Shown one piece after another: positions 15,474 through 22,427 of a stretch of 31,147 nt of DNA; within the stretch, counting starts at the first letter, position 1; the number at the start of each line of letters is the position of its first letter. A program made the position numbers and the translations under genes. Source of the DNA: a virus; the IMG/VR virus record IMGVR_UViG_3300006921_000076, positions 1 through 31,147 of that record; one strand, written 5' to 3'. Below the pieces are notes generated by a model. It was not told where the DNA came from. It searched no databases and saw only the letters and a list, made by a program, of their open reading frames with translations.

Positions 15474-16183
15474 GTATGATGATTCATTGTGGTGGTAGAG
15501 CAGTTGACTATGAAGAGTTAGCTGGAGTACCACTACCTGAAGAAACAACGACATATAAACCAGTAGCATATCATGATTTAGTCATGAATGTTAAGAATAT
15601 AGCAGATGATCTATTAGTTGATAAAACATATGAGAAGGCTAATTACGCTTTATCAAAAGACGACCAAAGATTCTTTGCAGTATTGCAATATAGAGATAAT
15701 GAAACAGAAAATATAGGATATGCCATAGGACTACGTTCTAGTCACAATAGAAGTATGTCTATTGGTATGTGTATAGGCGCACAAGTATTTGTGTGTGATA
15801 ACCTAGCATTTACTGGTTCAGTTAAATACATGAGAACACATACTAAAAATGTGTTTCAAGACCTAGAAGATAAACTAGTGTCTACAATTTATAGCAGTAA
15901 AGATAAGTTTGCTAATATCTTAAAAGATAAAGATAATATGCAAAATGTCATCATGAACGATGATAAAGCTTATTCATTTCTTGGTAGGCTTGGTGGCTAC
16001 GGAATACTGCAATCACAACAATTAAGTAAAGCGTATAAACTATGGAGAAAACCTCCTCATGCTGAATTTGAGGATAATAGCCTATGGTCTTTATATAATG
16101 CTTGTACTGAGGCTTTAAAAAGTACTCAGCCTAACAAGATATTAGAAAAGCACATAGCTCTTCATAAATACGCTACATCTTAA
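15470..16183 (+). CDS. DUF932 phage/plasmid-like protein
   Basis: The 237-residue protein matches the DUF932 (phage/plasmid TIGR03299-like) pattern. After an N-terminal segment with YKPVAYHDLV, a core of the type RFFAVLQYRDN ... GLRSSHNRSMSIGMCIGAQVFVCDNL appears at about residues 65-120, where DUF932 members carry a conserved SH-(D/N)-x-S ... V-F-V-C-x-N pattern. These proteins are common in phage early regions next to single-strand annealing proteins, as here. Biochemical role not established. Length is shorter than many members of about 300 residues. Confidence 0.8.
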   Translation: MSMMIHCGGRAVDYEELAGVPLPEETTTYKPVAYHDLVMNVKNIADDLLVDKTYEKANYALSKDDQRFFAVLQYRDNETENIGYAIGLRSSHNRSMSIGMCIGAQVFVCDNLAFTGSVKYMRTHTKNVFQDLEDKLVSTIYSSKDKFANILKDKDNMQNVIMNDDKAYSFLGRLGGYGILQSQQLSKAYKLWRKPPHAEFEDNSLWSLYNACTEALKSTQPNKILEKHIALHKYATS

Positions 16184-16197
16184 TACCCTTCTTGTAC

Positions 16198-16256
16198 GAC
16201 TGGCTCTTGCTAAAAATATATTAACGTCATGGTTTTTATTACTACAAGAGTCAGTC
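16198..16256 (+). other. Twelve-pair intergenic stem-loop (GGCTC family)
   Basis: GACTGGCTCTTG (16198-16209) pairs over all twelve positions with CAAGAGTCAGTC (16245-16256), one pair being G-U. Inside it TAAAAA pairs with TTTTTA. It occupies the gap between the DUF932 gene and the annealing-protein gene, and the next ribosome binding site (AAAGGA) lies beyond it. No T-run follows, so processing or attenuation is more likely than termination. Confidence 0.6.
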
Positions 16257-16283
16257 ACTCCCTTAACTAACAAAGGAAAATAA

Positions 16284-17123
16284 ATGGAAAAAGAACAAAA
16301 CCCTTATCAGATATTACGAAATGAAGAATATAAAAAGTTCGTTGAAAGCAAAGGTAATGCACGATTTAGTGCTGATTATATATCTTGGGCAGTAGCTTGG
16401 GATAAATTTCAAAAGAACTTTCAATATTGTAAATATAAATCTCGTGAATATGATATTGAAATAGCTGGGAACAAATTAAGAGTTCCTTACATGGTATTAC
16501 CTAATCAAACTGCAATGGTTAAAGTTGATTTATATTGGGAAACTTTCGATGGCGATGAACATACTCATACTGAAGAATTAGCTGTTCGTGACCATGCAAT
16601 GAAAGCAGTTGTTGACCCTAGTTCAGCTCAAGTAGAAAATGCAACTAGACGTTGTGTTGCTAAAGCAATATCAATGGCTACTGGATTTGGTATTGAATTA
16701 TGGTTTGGTGAAGACCTAAAAGACATGGACAATGTTGAAACTCACATTACAGGAAATACTCCCAAAGTTGGTATGATTACTCCTGCGCAATCTAGAAAGT
16801 TAGATGAATTAATGAGAGATAAAAATTGTACTGAAAATGACAAAGCTATGTTAAAAGAAATAAAAGATAGGCAGTTCGATCAAGTTACTGAAGAAGCTGC
16901 AATAGTAATAATTAACGATGTTAAGGAAGGCATTAAAAATAATAAACCAATAACAAATACTTATAAAACAAGGTTACTTGGTATGATTAATGAACTTCCA
17001 AAGTCTGTTGAAGACACAAAAAGAGCAGAGTATAAAAGCTTTGTTAATAAAGTACCAAAATTCAAACTAGCGAATAAGTTTGAAATGGAAACCCTTAAAC
17101 CTAAACTGGAGATTGGATTATAA
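16284..17123 (+). CDS. DUF1071 single-strand annealing recombinase (Sak3/Rad52-like)
   Basis: The 279-residue protein (MEKEQNPYQILRNEEYKKF...) matches the DUF1071 pattern: ISWAVAWDKF at about residues 30-40, a beta sheet with NKLRVPYMVLPNQTAMVKV, then the conserved DHAMKAVVDPSSAQVENATRRCVAKAISMATGFGIELW at about 105-145. DUF1071 proteins are phage single-strand annealing proteins that pair complementary DNA, working with an SSB and a nuclease. Here the next gene is an SSB candidate and a PD-(D/E)xK nuclease lies downstream, consistent with a recombination module. The C-terminal half beyond residue 160 is a variable linker with helices. AAAGGA precedes the start. Confidence 0.82.
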   Translation: MEKEQNPYQILRNEEYKKFVESKGNARFSADYISWAVAWDKFQKNFQYCKYKSREYDIEIAGNKLRVPYMVLPNQTAMVKVDLYWETFDGDEHTHTEELAVRDHAMKAVVDPSSAQVENATRRCVAKAISMATGFGIELWFGEDLKDMDNVETHITGNTPKVGMITPAQSRKLDELMRDKNCTENDKAMLKEIKDRQFDQVTEEAAIVIINDVKEGIKNNKPITNTYKTRLLGMINELPKSVEDTKRAEYKSFVNKVPKFKLANKFEMETLKPKLEIGL

Positions 17124-17707
17124 TGGAACATAGTTTCTATAAAGAAAATAATAATGATAGTGCTAATAGCAAATATCCCGATGGAGTATTTGTAAATAAA
17201 GTAACTATCGTAGAAATACAAAATGCTAAAAGTCAGTTTCACGATATATCAATTAATGTAACTGCTCAACCTGAAAACTATGATGGAAAAACATATTTTT
17301 ATGTAAATGGAAATCATCTTAAAGATAAAGGTATATCAGTTGATTGGGGTTCGCCTCCTGATGTAAAAAGTGGTTCTTGGAAAGTAAAAGGTTTCTTAAA
17401 AGCATTAGGAATGGATATTAATGAATCTTTAGAAGCTGACTTTAAAGGACTTACAGAAGACTTTAGAAATAATTGTGTTGGTAAGAGTTGTTATATCTTA
17501 CAATATCATAATCAAAAACTAACTTCTAATGGTAACCCAAAAAGGTCTACTTGGTGGTATTTTGCTAGTGAAGCTCAAGGAGCTGATTGGCTTCGTGAGA
17601 AATGGTCTAAGCAAGATAGTTTACCAAATGACTTTAAAGCTAAGCCAACTGAAAAGCTACAAAACCTTTGGAAACAACAACCAACTGAAGAAGACATACC
17701 TAACTAA
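17123..17707 (+). CDS. Single-stranded-DNA-binding protein candidate
   Basis: This 194-residue protein overlaps the annealing protein by one base (TAATG). It has a beta-rich core of about 130 residues with aromatic residues suited to base stacking (YDGKTYFYVNGNHLK, ILQYHNQKLTS, STWWYFASEAQG), consistent with an OB fold. A Pro- and Gln-containing linker leads to an acidic C-terminus (PTEEDIPN) like the protein-interaction tail of SSBs. Being next to the DUF1071 protein also fits. No decisive motif is visible, so another OB-fold or DUF669-type role is possible. Confidence 0.6.
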   Translation: MEHSFYKENNNDSANSKYPDGVFVNKVTIVEIQNAKSQFHDISINVTAQPENYDGKTYFYVNGNHLKDKGISVDWGSPPDVKSGSWKVKGFLKALGMDINESLEADFKGLTEDFRNNCVGKSCYILQYHNQKLTSNGNPKRSTWWYFASEAQGADWLREKWSKQDSLPNDFKAKPTEKLQNLWKQQPTEEDIPN

Positions 17708-18021
17708 TGTCTTTTCCTTTTGATAAAATTGGTGTAAGTAAGTTAGCTCCTCGCAAGTCTCTCAATTCTGAAGACTTAATTATCGAGTGGCTAAACTTAC
17801 TTCCCAATGGCCAAATAATAGGTTCTCACCATATACAAGATGATGTGAGACAATGGATATATAGAACGTATCAAAAAAGAATCAATGCTGATACGTTAGC
17901 AAGAAAATTCAGAGGATTAAGAGCAGATAAAGTAGATAAACTTGAAAATGCTGGATTAGAGTTAAAAGACAATGGCACACTACATGGAGAAAATTCTTGG
18001 ATTCTAAAGAGAAGTATGTAG
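17707..18021 (+). CDS. 104-residue basic protein, winged-helix candidate
   Basis: Overlaps the previous stop by one base. The product (MSFPFDKIGVSKLAPRKSLNSED...) has a segment with the order helix, INADTLARKFRGLRADKV (about residues 58-75, a possible recognition helix) and a C-terminal beta hairpin (LKDNGTLHGENSWILKR), a pattern like a winged helix. It precedes the primase-helicase with a 25-base overlap, so a loader, origin-binding or replication accessory role is conceivable. This is inference from position and predicted structure. Confidence 0.65.
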   Translation: MSFPFDKIGVSKLAPRKSLNSEDLIIEWLNLLPNGQIIGSHHIQDDVRQWIYRTYQKRINADTLARKFRGLRADKVDKLENAGLELKDNGTLHGENSWILKRSM

Positions 18022-19787
18022 AAATAGCTTCTGGTCATATAACTCGTAGGGGTAATGCAGTAAGAAAAAACTTATTGCACAATTACATTGATAAAAAAGA
18101 GTCTCGGCATGAATTATATCATAGTTGGTACACTTTTGATCATGAGATGGCACATTACACCAAAGTCAATAAAACAATAGTTGGATTTAAAGGTATGCAT
18201 TTTGTTGATACCATTATATTAGACATTGATAAAAAAGACTTAGATGATAATTCTTTCTTAGACTATATAAGATATTTTGTTAATACTGATTTAATAAATG
18301 AATTAGGAGTTGAAGAAGAACATATTCAAATATGGTTTAGTGGTACAGGATTTCATGTAGAAATTGCTGATGTATTTGGATTTACTCCATCTACTACTCT
18401 CCCCTCTGTAGTTAGAAACACACTAGAAAAGCTATTCCCTGATTGTGATTCTATTTATGATGGTCCAAGGCTTATTAGAGCGCCATTTAGCTATAATAAG
18501 AAAAGTGGATTATTCAAAGTTCCTTTAAATGTAAAAGAATTAAATGAACTTAATATGAATAGAATCAAAACTAGAGCTACTAGTATTCCATTAAATATTG
18601 ATTTATCAAAATATAGTCTCCCTAAAACAGAGCCTTATTTAAAACAATATTTAAGATTGCATACTCCTATTAAAATTGAGCAATCTACTAAAAGGTCTAA
18701 CTTTGATATAGACCCTACTTCAGTAGTCACTTGTATGCAAACAGTCTTATCCAAACCTCCTGTTATGGGAGAGCGAAATGATTCAATGATGAGACTTGCA
18801 GCATGGCTTAGAAGAAGTGGTGTTCCAAAACCAATCGTATATGATACACTTCATAAATGGTCAGGTAATTCAAAAGAGGCTAAGTCTACAGCAGATAGTG
18901 AATTTGAAAACGGATACAATTATTGGTGTGATGACCAAATCATGTCTAAATATTGTGACCCAAAATGTATTCACTTTAAACGTAAGGACTATTCTCTAGC
19001 AATTGAAGATACTAAAACATTAGCCAATAAGTTCGTTGATATGATGAAAGATGGTGTTTCTAAGAAAGCCTTTAACTTTGCTACTTATTATAATTGTCAA
19101 GACTTTTGGGTAATGCCAGGAGAATTGGTAATTCTATTAGGCGACACAGGTATGGGTAAATCCACCTTTTTATCTAATCTAACTGCTATGTTAAAAAACC
19201 ATAAGATAATGTATTTATCTTTAGAAAACTCATGGCATTTAACATATGGTAGATTTTGTCAGATAACTCATTCAAAGACTCAAGATGAAATTAAAAACTA
19301 TCATATGGAAATGGATAATGTTGAAGACCTTTATAGTGCTTTTAATCATATACAATTTGGTCATGTATCTCCAGATATAGAAAAACTAAAAGAAGCTGTT
19401 GCTTATCAGAAACCCGATATAGTTTGTGTTGACACCACAGATGAAGTCGTGGTTAAATCAAATGGCGGTGAAATTGAACGAATGAATACTATTATTGGTA
19501 GCTTAAAAGAAATAGCTACTCAATTTGATTGTATTGTTATTGCAGTTCATCACGTTAATAAACAAGCATCAGTAGAAGGAATTGTAACATTGCATTCTGC
19601 TAAAGGCTCAAGTAATGTTGTGCAAAAAGCAGATAAAGTATTATCTATTAATGGTAATGCTACAGATATGCAACGATCTTTATACTGTGAAAAGAACAGG
19701 AATGGAAATCGTATTAAGATAATGTTCAAATTCAATAAACCCTTAATGAAATTCGAAGAGGACAACATCCCCGTAATATCATCATGA
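17997..19787 (+). CDS. Primase-helicase: AEP-type primase with PriL-like Cys domain fused to RecA-fold helicase
   Basis: The 596-residue protein starts at a TTG at 17997 with GGAGA seven bases upstream. N-terminal archaeo-eukaryotic primase motifs are LDID (D76, D78, metal ligands), FSGTGFH (S115-H120) and RLIRAPFS (R161 region). A middle region has four cysteines (C246, C311, C320, C324) in a C...GERND...LAAWLRRSG...YCDPKC arrangement like the PriL Fe-S domain. The C-terminal half is a hexameric helicase core with Walker A GDTGMGKST (382-390) and Walker B IVCVD, of the DnaB/KaiC superfamily. It would make primers and unwind DNA at the phage fork. This is a different primase type from T7 gp4/DnaG. 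Confidence 0.87.
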   Translation: MDSKEKYVEIASGHITRRGNAVRKNLLHNYIDKKESRHELYHSWYTFDHEMAHYTKVNKTIVGFKGMHFVDTIILDIDKKDLDDNSFLDYIRYFVNTDLINELGVEEEHIQIWFSGTGFHVEIADVFGFTPSTTLPSVVRNTLEKLFPDCDSIYDGPRLIRAPFSYNKKSGLFKVPLNVKELNELNMNRIKTRATSIPLNIDLSKYSLPKTEPYLKQYLRLHTPIKIEQSTKRSNFDIDPTSVVTCMQTVLSKPPVMGERNDSMMRLAAWLRRSGVPKPIVYDTLHKWSGNSKEAKSTADSEFENGYNYWCDDQIMSKYCDPKCIHFKRKDYSLAIEDTKTLANKFVDMMKDGVSKKAFNFATYYNCQDFWVMPGELVILLGDTGMGKSTFLSNLTAMLKNHKIMYLSLENSWHLTYGRFCQITHSKTQDEIKNYHMEMDNVEDLYSAFNHIQFGHVSPDIEKLKEAVAYQKPDIVCVDTTDEVVVKSNGGEIERMNTIIGSLKEIATQFDCIVIAVHHVNKQASVEGIVTLHSAKGSSNVVQKADKVLSINGNATDMQRSLYCEKNRNGNRIKIMFKFNKPLMKFEEDNIPVISS

Positions 19788-19978
19788 TGAAATACATATT
19801 CAAAACACAAACAATTCAGGATGAAAGTGGTGTCGGTCTTAGAGTGGTAATGGCTACAATATTTAATCTATTTGTAGCCATCCACACTAAAGATGGAGAA
19901 CACATGAATCTTGGACTAGGTATTGGCCCAATGGAAGCTAGTATCACATTACATAGGTGGAATAGATGGCTACCTTAA
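19784..19978 (+). CDS. 64-residue unknown protein
   Basis: Starts in an ATGA overlap with the primase-helicase stop (MMKYIFKTQTIQDESGVGLRV...). Residues 18-35 are moderately hydrophobic (VGLRVVMATIFNLFVAIH) but the segment is more likely a beta/helix core than a membrane span. It ends with TLHRWNRWLP and overlaps the next start by 13 bases. Function unknown. Confidence 0.58.
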   Translation: MMKYIFKTQTIQDESGVGLRVVMATIFNLFVAIHTKDGEHMNLGLGIGPMEASITLHRWNRWLP

Positions 19979-20181
19979 AAGATATAGATATAAGAGATGA
20001 AATTTTAAAATTAGTTAAAGAACGTATGGCATTAGGTGCTGATAGATATGGAGGTCCAATATCCATAAGTGATAAAAGAGATTTTGGACTTGAAGCACTA
20101 GAAGAATTGCTTGATGCAATCGTTTATATAACAATATTAACAATACAAATAAGGTACAAATTAAATGGCAAGCCCAAGTAA
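19966..20181 (+). CDS. MazG-like all-alpha NTP pyrophosphohydrolase candidate
   Basis: The 71-residue protein has a helix with E43-x-x-E46-E47-x-x-D50 (GLEALEELLDAIVYI), the metal-binding pattern of the MazG/dUTPase all-alpha pyrophosphatase superfamily, preceded by a RYGGPISISDKRD segment like that of small phage members. These enzymes hydrolyse nucleoside triphosphates or alarmones. Only about one core helical hairpin is present, so it is small, but such short forms occur in phages. It overlaps both neighbours. Confidence 0.6.
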   Translation: MATLKDIDIRDEILKLVKERMALGADRYGGPISISDKRDFGLEALEELLDAIVYITILTIQIRYKLNGKPK

Positions 20182-20467
20182 ACAAAAGGGCAATGCTTTT
20201 GAACGTGAAGTTGTAAACCTAGCTAAAGAGTTTGGTTTAAAAGCTGTACGTGCATGGGGTTCTAATGGGCAATCATTAGGACTCCATGAAGAAGTGGATT
20301 GCACCATAGAAGAATATACTGTTCAAGCAAAGCGCAGGAAAAAGATAGCTTCATTTTTAAAATGTGAGCATACAGATATAGTAGCATTTAGAGAAGATCG
20401 TGGAGATACCTACGCTCTTATGGATATGAATGTTTTCTTAACCTTATTAAAAAAACTAAAAGGATAA
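20165..20467 (+). CDS. Hjc-like Holliday junction resolvase / PD-(D/E)xK nuclease
   Basis: This 100-residue protein follows the archaeal-type Hjc pattern: GNAFEREVVNLAKEFG (E13) near the N-terminus, then an AVRAWGSNGQS strand, VDCTIEEY (D45) and VQAKRRKK (Q54-x-K56), the catalytic D...(E/Q)xK core with Gln in place of the usual Glu. A C-terminal strand DIVAFREDRGDTYALM completes the fold. It would cut four-way junctions or branched DNA made by annealing recombination and replication, before packaging. It overlaps the MazG-like gene by 17 bases. The Gln substitution occurs in some active nucleases, so activity is likely but not certain. Confidence 0.75.
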   Translation: MASPSKQKGNAFEREVVNLAKEFGLKAVRAWGSNGQSLGLHEEVDCTIEEYTVQAKRRKKIASFLKCEHTDIVAFREDRGDTYALMDMNVFLTLLKKLKG

Positions 20468-20470
20468 TTA

Positions 20471-20740
20471 ATGCTAGAAATAAATAGTAATCTATCTCAA
20501 AAATATCTTGAAATGGTTTTTCAAACAAATAATATTAATTACATAACCTTAAAAAATGGAAGACGTTATGATATTCACAGTATAGAATTTATATGGTGTG
20601 CAAAAAAAGTACATAGATATATGTGGGTTGATTTAAAAGGACAAACTGAAGGTTGTAATAATCCTAGTTTAGATAAAATAAGTGAAAGAATCGTATTTCA
20701 TATAAACGAAATAGATTACATAGAAATAGAATACTCATAA
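20471..20740 (+). CDS. 89-residue unknown protein
   Basis: Three bases separate it from the nuclease stop, and AAGGATAATT acts as the ribosome site. The protein (MLEINSNLSQKYLEMVFQTNN...) is mixed beta and alpha with repeated aromatic-isoleucine strands such as YMWVDLKG and NEIDYIEIEYS. It may be a small beta barrel. No family recognised. Confidence 0.6.
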   Translation: MLEINSNLSQKYLEMVFQTNNINYITLKNGRRYDIHSIEFIWCAKKVHRYMWVDLKGQTEGCNNPSLDKISERIVFHINEIDYIEIEYS

Positions 20741-20752
20741 AAAGGATAAAAA

Positions 20753-21013
20753 ATGATAGAAATAAAAACTAAAACAGAAGTTCACACTACTCATCTTATT
20801 AATACTGAATTGACTTTAGAAGAGCTGAAATCAATTCAAACTGCTCTTTATGAAACAGATAAAGAAGGTAATTTGTTAAATAAGATTGGCAATGTTGTTC
20901 GAGATGCTCAAAGTGCAATAACAGATTTAGATAGAGCTTCAGAGCGCAATGTAACACAAGACCAAGTTGTTGCTGCTCAAGGCGGTGCTTGTACTACTGG
21001 AAATTGTGACTAA
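20753..21013 (+). CDS. 86-residue unknown protein with Cys-rich tail
   Basis: An AAAGGATAAAAA site precedes the ATG at 20753. The first 30 residues form beta strands (MIEIKTKTEVHTTHLINTEL), followed by helices and a C-terminal tail with two cysteines (GGACTTGNCD). The two Cys are four apart in a flexible Gly-rich end, which could bind metal or form a disulfide. Its stop overlaps the next ATG (TAATG). Function unknown. Confidence 0.6.
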   Translation: MIEIKTKTEVHTTHLINTELTLEELKSIQTALYETDKEGNLLNKIGNVVRDAQSAITDLDRASERNVTQDQVVAAQGGACTTGNCD

Positions 21014-21204
21014 TGGAAAAAATAGCTTTAAACATACAAACTGATTTAACTCAAAAATTGTTAAGTCTATTAGGAGAGTTAGAATCAGTTGATAGAGATA
21101 GAATGTCAAATGATGGACATATAATAATGGATAAAATCTGGAAATTATTAGGTCAACCAACATATGACCAAAATCAAGAAATAATTAAAGAAAAACACTT
21201 ATAG
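21013..21204 (+). CDS. 63-residue unknown protein
   Basis: Starts in a TAATG overlap with the previous gene (MEKIALNIQTDLTQKLLSLLGEL...). Two helices rich in Leu, Glu and Asp are visible. It is the last gene before a structured intergenic RNA. Function unknown. Confidence 0.55.
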   Translation: MEKIALNIQTDLTQKLLSLLGELESVDRDRMSNDGHIIMDKIWKLLGQPTYDQNQEIIKEKHL

Positions 21205-21209
21205 AAGGA

Positions 21210-21332
21210 TTTGAGGCTCAGACAAATATTTAAATAACCAACAAATTATGAAAGGACCTTTTAGGTTGTGGATTATATGAGTTGGCTGAAATTTAAATGC
21301 TTTTGTGCTTGGTTGGCGCCATGAGCCTCAAA
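21210..21332 (+). ncRNA. 123-base structured RNA closed by a perfect 11-bp stem
   Basis: TTTGAGGCTCA (21210-21220) pairs perfectly with TGAGCCTCAAA (21322-21332). Inside it ACAAA/TTTGT (21222/21301), ATTTAAAT/ATTTAAAT (21228/21291) and CCAAC/GTTGG (21238/21281) continue one long helix towards a small AAAGG-CCTTT hairpin at 21251. The next ATG (21341) lies nine bases past the stem and has no Shine-Dalgarno, so this RNA may be a 5' leader controlling that gene, or a separate RNA. It shares the GGCTC arm core with three other stems. Confidence 0.6.
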
Positions 21333-21340
21333 TAAATATT

Positions 21341-21598
21341 ATGAATAAACCTTGGTACTTAGACACATATGACGATAGACATAAAAAGAAAATCGTTAAT
21401 AAACGAAGAGATAAAAAACAACACAAGTTTCCTTTAAGGAACTGCACTAAGTGTAAAAAAGTTTGGCAAAACGATTGGTTTAGTAATAAGAAAAAATTCA
21501 TCCTATATGATGATATGCCAAAACTTGGATTAAAAAAAGAAACTTGTGTTAAATGTAAAAATAAAGAAGGATACTTATATGAAACTAACAAATCATAG
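21341..21598 (+). CDS. 85-residue zinc-ribbon protein
   Basis: I choose the ATG at 21341 (MNKPWYLDTYDDRHKKK...) over an earlier GTG at 21305, which lies inside the structured RNA. The product is very basic, then has CTKC and CVKC pairs separated by about 40 residues, forming a zinc ribbon, with aromatic WQNDWF between them. It may bind nucleic acid. The lack of a ribosome binding site beside a strong stem suggests controlled translation. Confidence 0.6.
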   Translation: MNKPWYLDTYDDRHKKKIVNKRRDKKQHKFPLRNCTKCKKVWQNDWFSNKKKFILYDDMPKLGLKKETCVKCKNKEGYLYETNKS

Positions 21599-21788
21599 AC
21601 CTCAAACTGAAACTGAGGCAATTATGTACTTAGAAGAAGATGTAGAAATACTAAAAAAAAGAATAATGGAGCTAGAAGTTATTCTTGATGACACAAAAAT
21701 CTTTTTAAAAACAATTGGTACATTAAAACCATTGTTTGTAGATAACTGCAAAAAGATAATTAAAAAGATAGAAAATGCTGGTATTTGA
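21579..21788 (+). CDS. 69-residue coiled-coil protein
   Basis: Start placed at the ATG at 21579 (MKLTNHRPQTETEAIMYLEED) because AGAAGGA lies 6-12 bases upstream; an earlier in-frame start at 21546 has none. A coiled coil covers about residues 15-45 (YLEEDVEILKKRIMELEVIL). It overlaps the zinc-ribbon gene by 20 bases. Function unknown. Confidence 0.6.
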   Translation: MKLTNHRPQTETEAIMYLEEDVEILKKRIMELEVILDDTKIFLKTIGTLKPLFVDNCKKIIKKIENAGI

Positions 21789-21903
21789 TATAGCTACTTG
21801 GATAGCTAATATATTTATACTTGGTATAGCTTTTGTCATTTGGATGATAGGAGCTTTAATCTTGATGATGATTTTAAATAGAGTACTTGAAATATTAAAA
21901 TGA
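21775..21903 (+). CDS. 42-residue single-span membrane peptide
   Basis: An ORF from the ATG at 21775, overlapping the coiled-coil gene by 14 bases, reads MLVFDIATWIANIFILGIAF.... Residues about 10-36 are an unbroken hydrophobic stretch, ending NRVLEILK. This is a clear single membrane segment. Small phage membrane proteins serve as holin- or antiholin-like or superinfection-exclusion proteins, but nothing here decides which. A good ribosome site is not visible, so coupling is likely. Confidence 0.5.
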   Translation: MLVFDIATWIANIFILGIAFVIWMIGALILMMILNRVLEILK

Positions 21904-21936
21904 AGATGGTGAGGAAGCCAAAATGGAGATTGACAG

Positions 21937-22242
21937 ATGGCTTCCAACAGAGAAAACAAATATGAGTCAGATAAAACAAAGGCTCGTATTCTTGACTTAC
22001 AATATTATTTTGGAAAAGAAAGTAACAATTGGATTGATTTAAAAACAAAAATAAAAGAAAAGGTGAATAACTATTGGCAAGAAAAATATGCTAAAAGCTA
22101 CTCGCCTTTTCTTTGTATTAAGTGTAATAACTATTGGAGTTATAAGCTCCTCCCTATTTCTAAAAAAAAGGTTACAGACTATTTACGAAAAGATATATTT
22201 GGAAATATACCTTGTGAGAAAAAAGTATGTAGTGAATGCTAG
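21937..22242 (+). CDS. 101-residue zinc-finger protein, last early gene
   Basis: GGAG precedes the ATG at 21937 by eight bases. The protein (MASNRENKYESDKTKARILDL...) has a helical N-terminal half and a C-terminal half with CIKC and a terminal C...CSEC group (four to five Cys), which could bind zinc, separated by a basic helix (KKKVTDYLRKD). Its stop overlaps, in convergent direction, the stop of the leftward gene at 22239 by four bases with no terminator visible. Confidence 0.62.
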   Translation: MASNRENKYESDKTKARILDLQYYFGKESNNWIDLKTKIKEKVNNYWQEKYAKSYSPFLCIKCNNYWSYKLLPISKKKVTDYLRKDIFGNIPCEKKVCSEC

Positions 22243-22427
22243 TTTAGCATAGAAGCGGCATTATAGTTACTATAAAACTTGGCTTGATATTCACAAGCTT
22301 CATGTAGTTTATTTGCTACTTTTCTGCTTTTTGTTCTAGTATCTATTATTACAATTTTACCATCTACTATTTTTCTATAATAAATAGTACCTTGTGCATC
22401 TTTGTATAGATATTTTTTTAGTGTCAT
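22239..22427 (-). CDS. Free-standing integrase arm-binding-domain-like protein, possible directionality factor
   Basis: This 62-residue protein starts in an ATGA overlap with the integrase stop, so the two are co-translated. Its sequence YLYKDAQGTIYYRKIVDGKIVI...TRTKSRKVANKLHEACE lines up with the integrase's own N-terminus (MYKNGKNYYTSIQVDGKRI...LRTSDKKEAKILERKL): the YK, YY, VDGK, T and K-(V/E)-A positions match. Such three-stranded sheet plus helix domains bind arm-type att sites. It has no catalytic region. It may act as an excision or directionality factor by competing for arm sites. That role is inference. Confidence 0.55.
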   Translation of the reverse strand: MTLKKYLYKDAQGTIYYRKIVDGKIVIIDTRTKSRKVANKLHEACEYQAKFYSNYNAASMLN

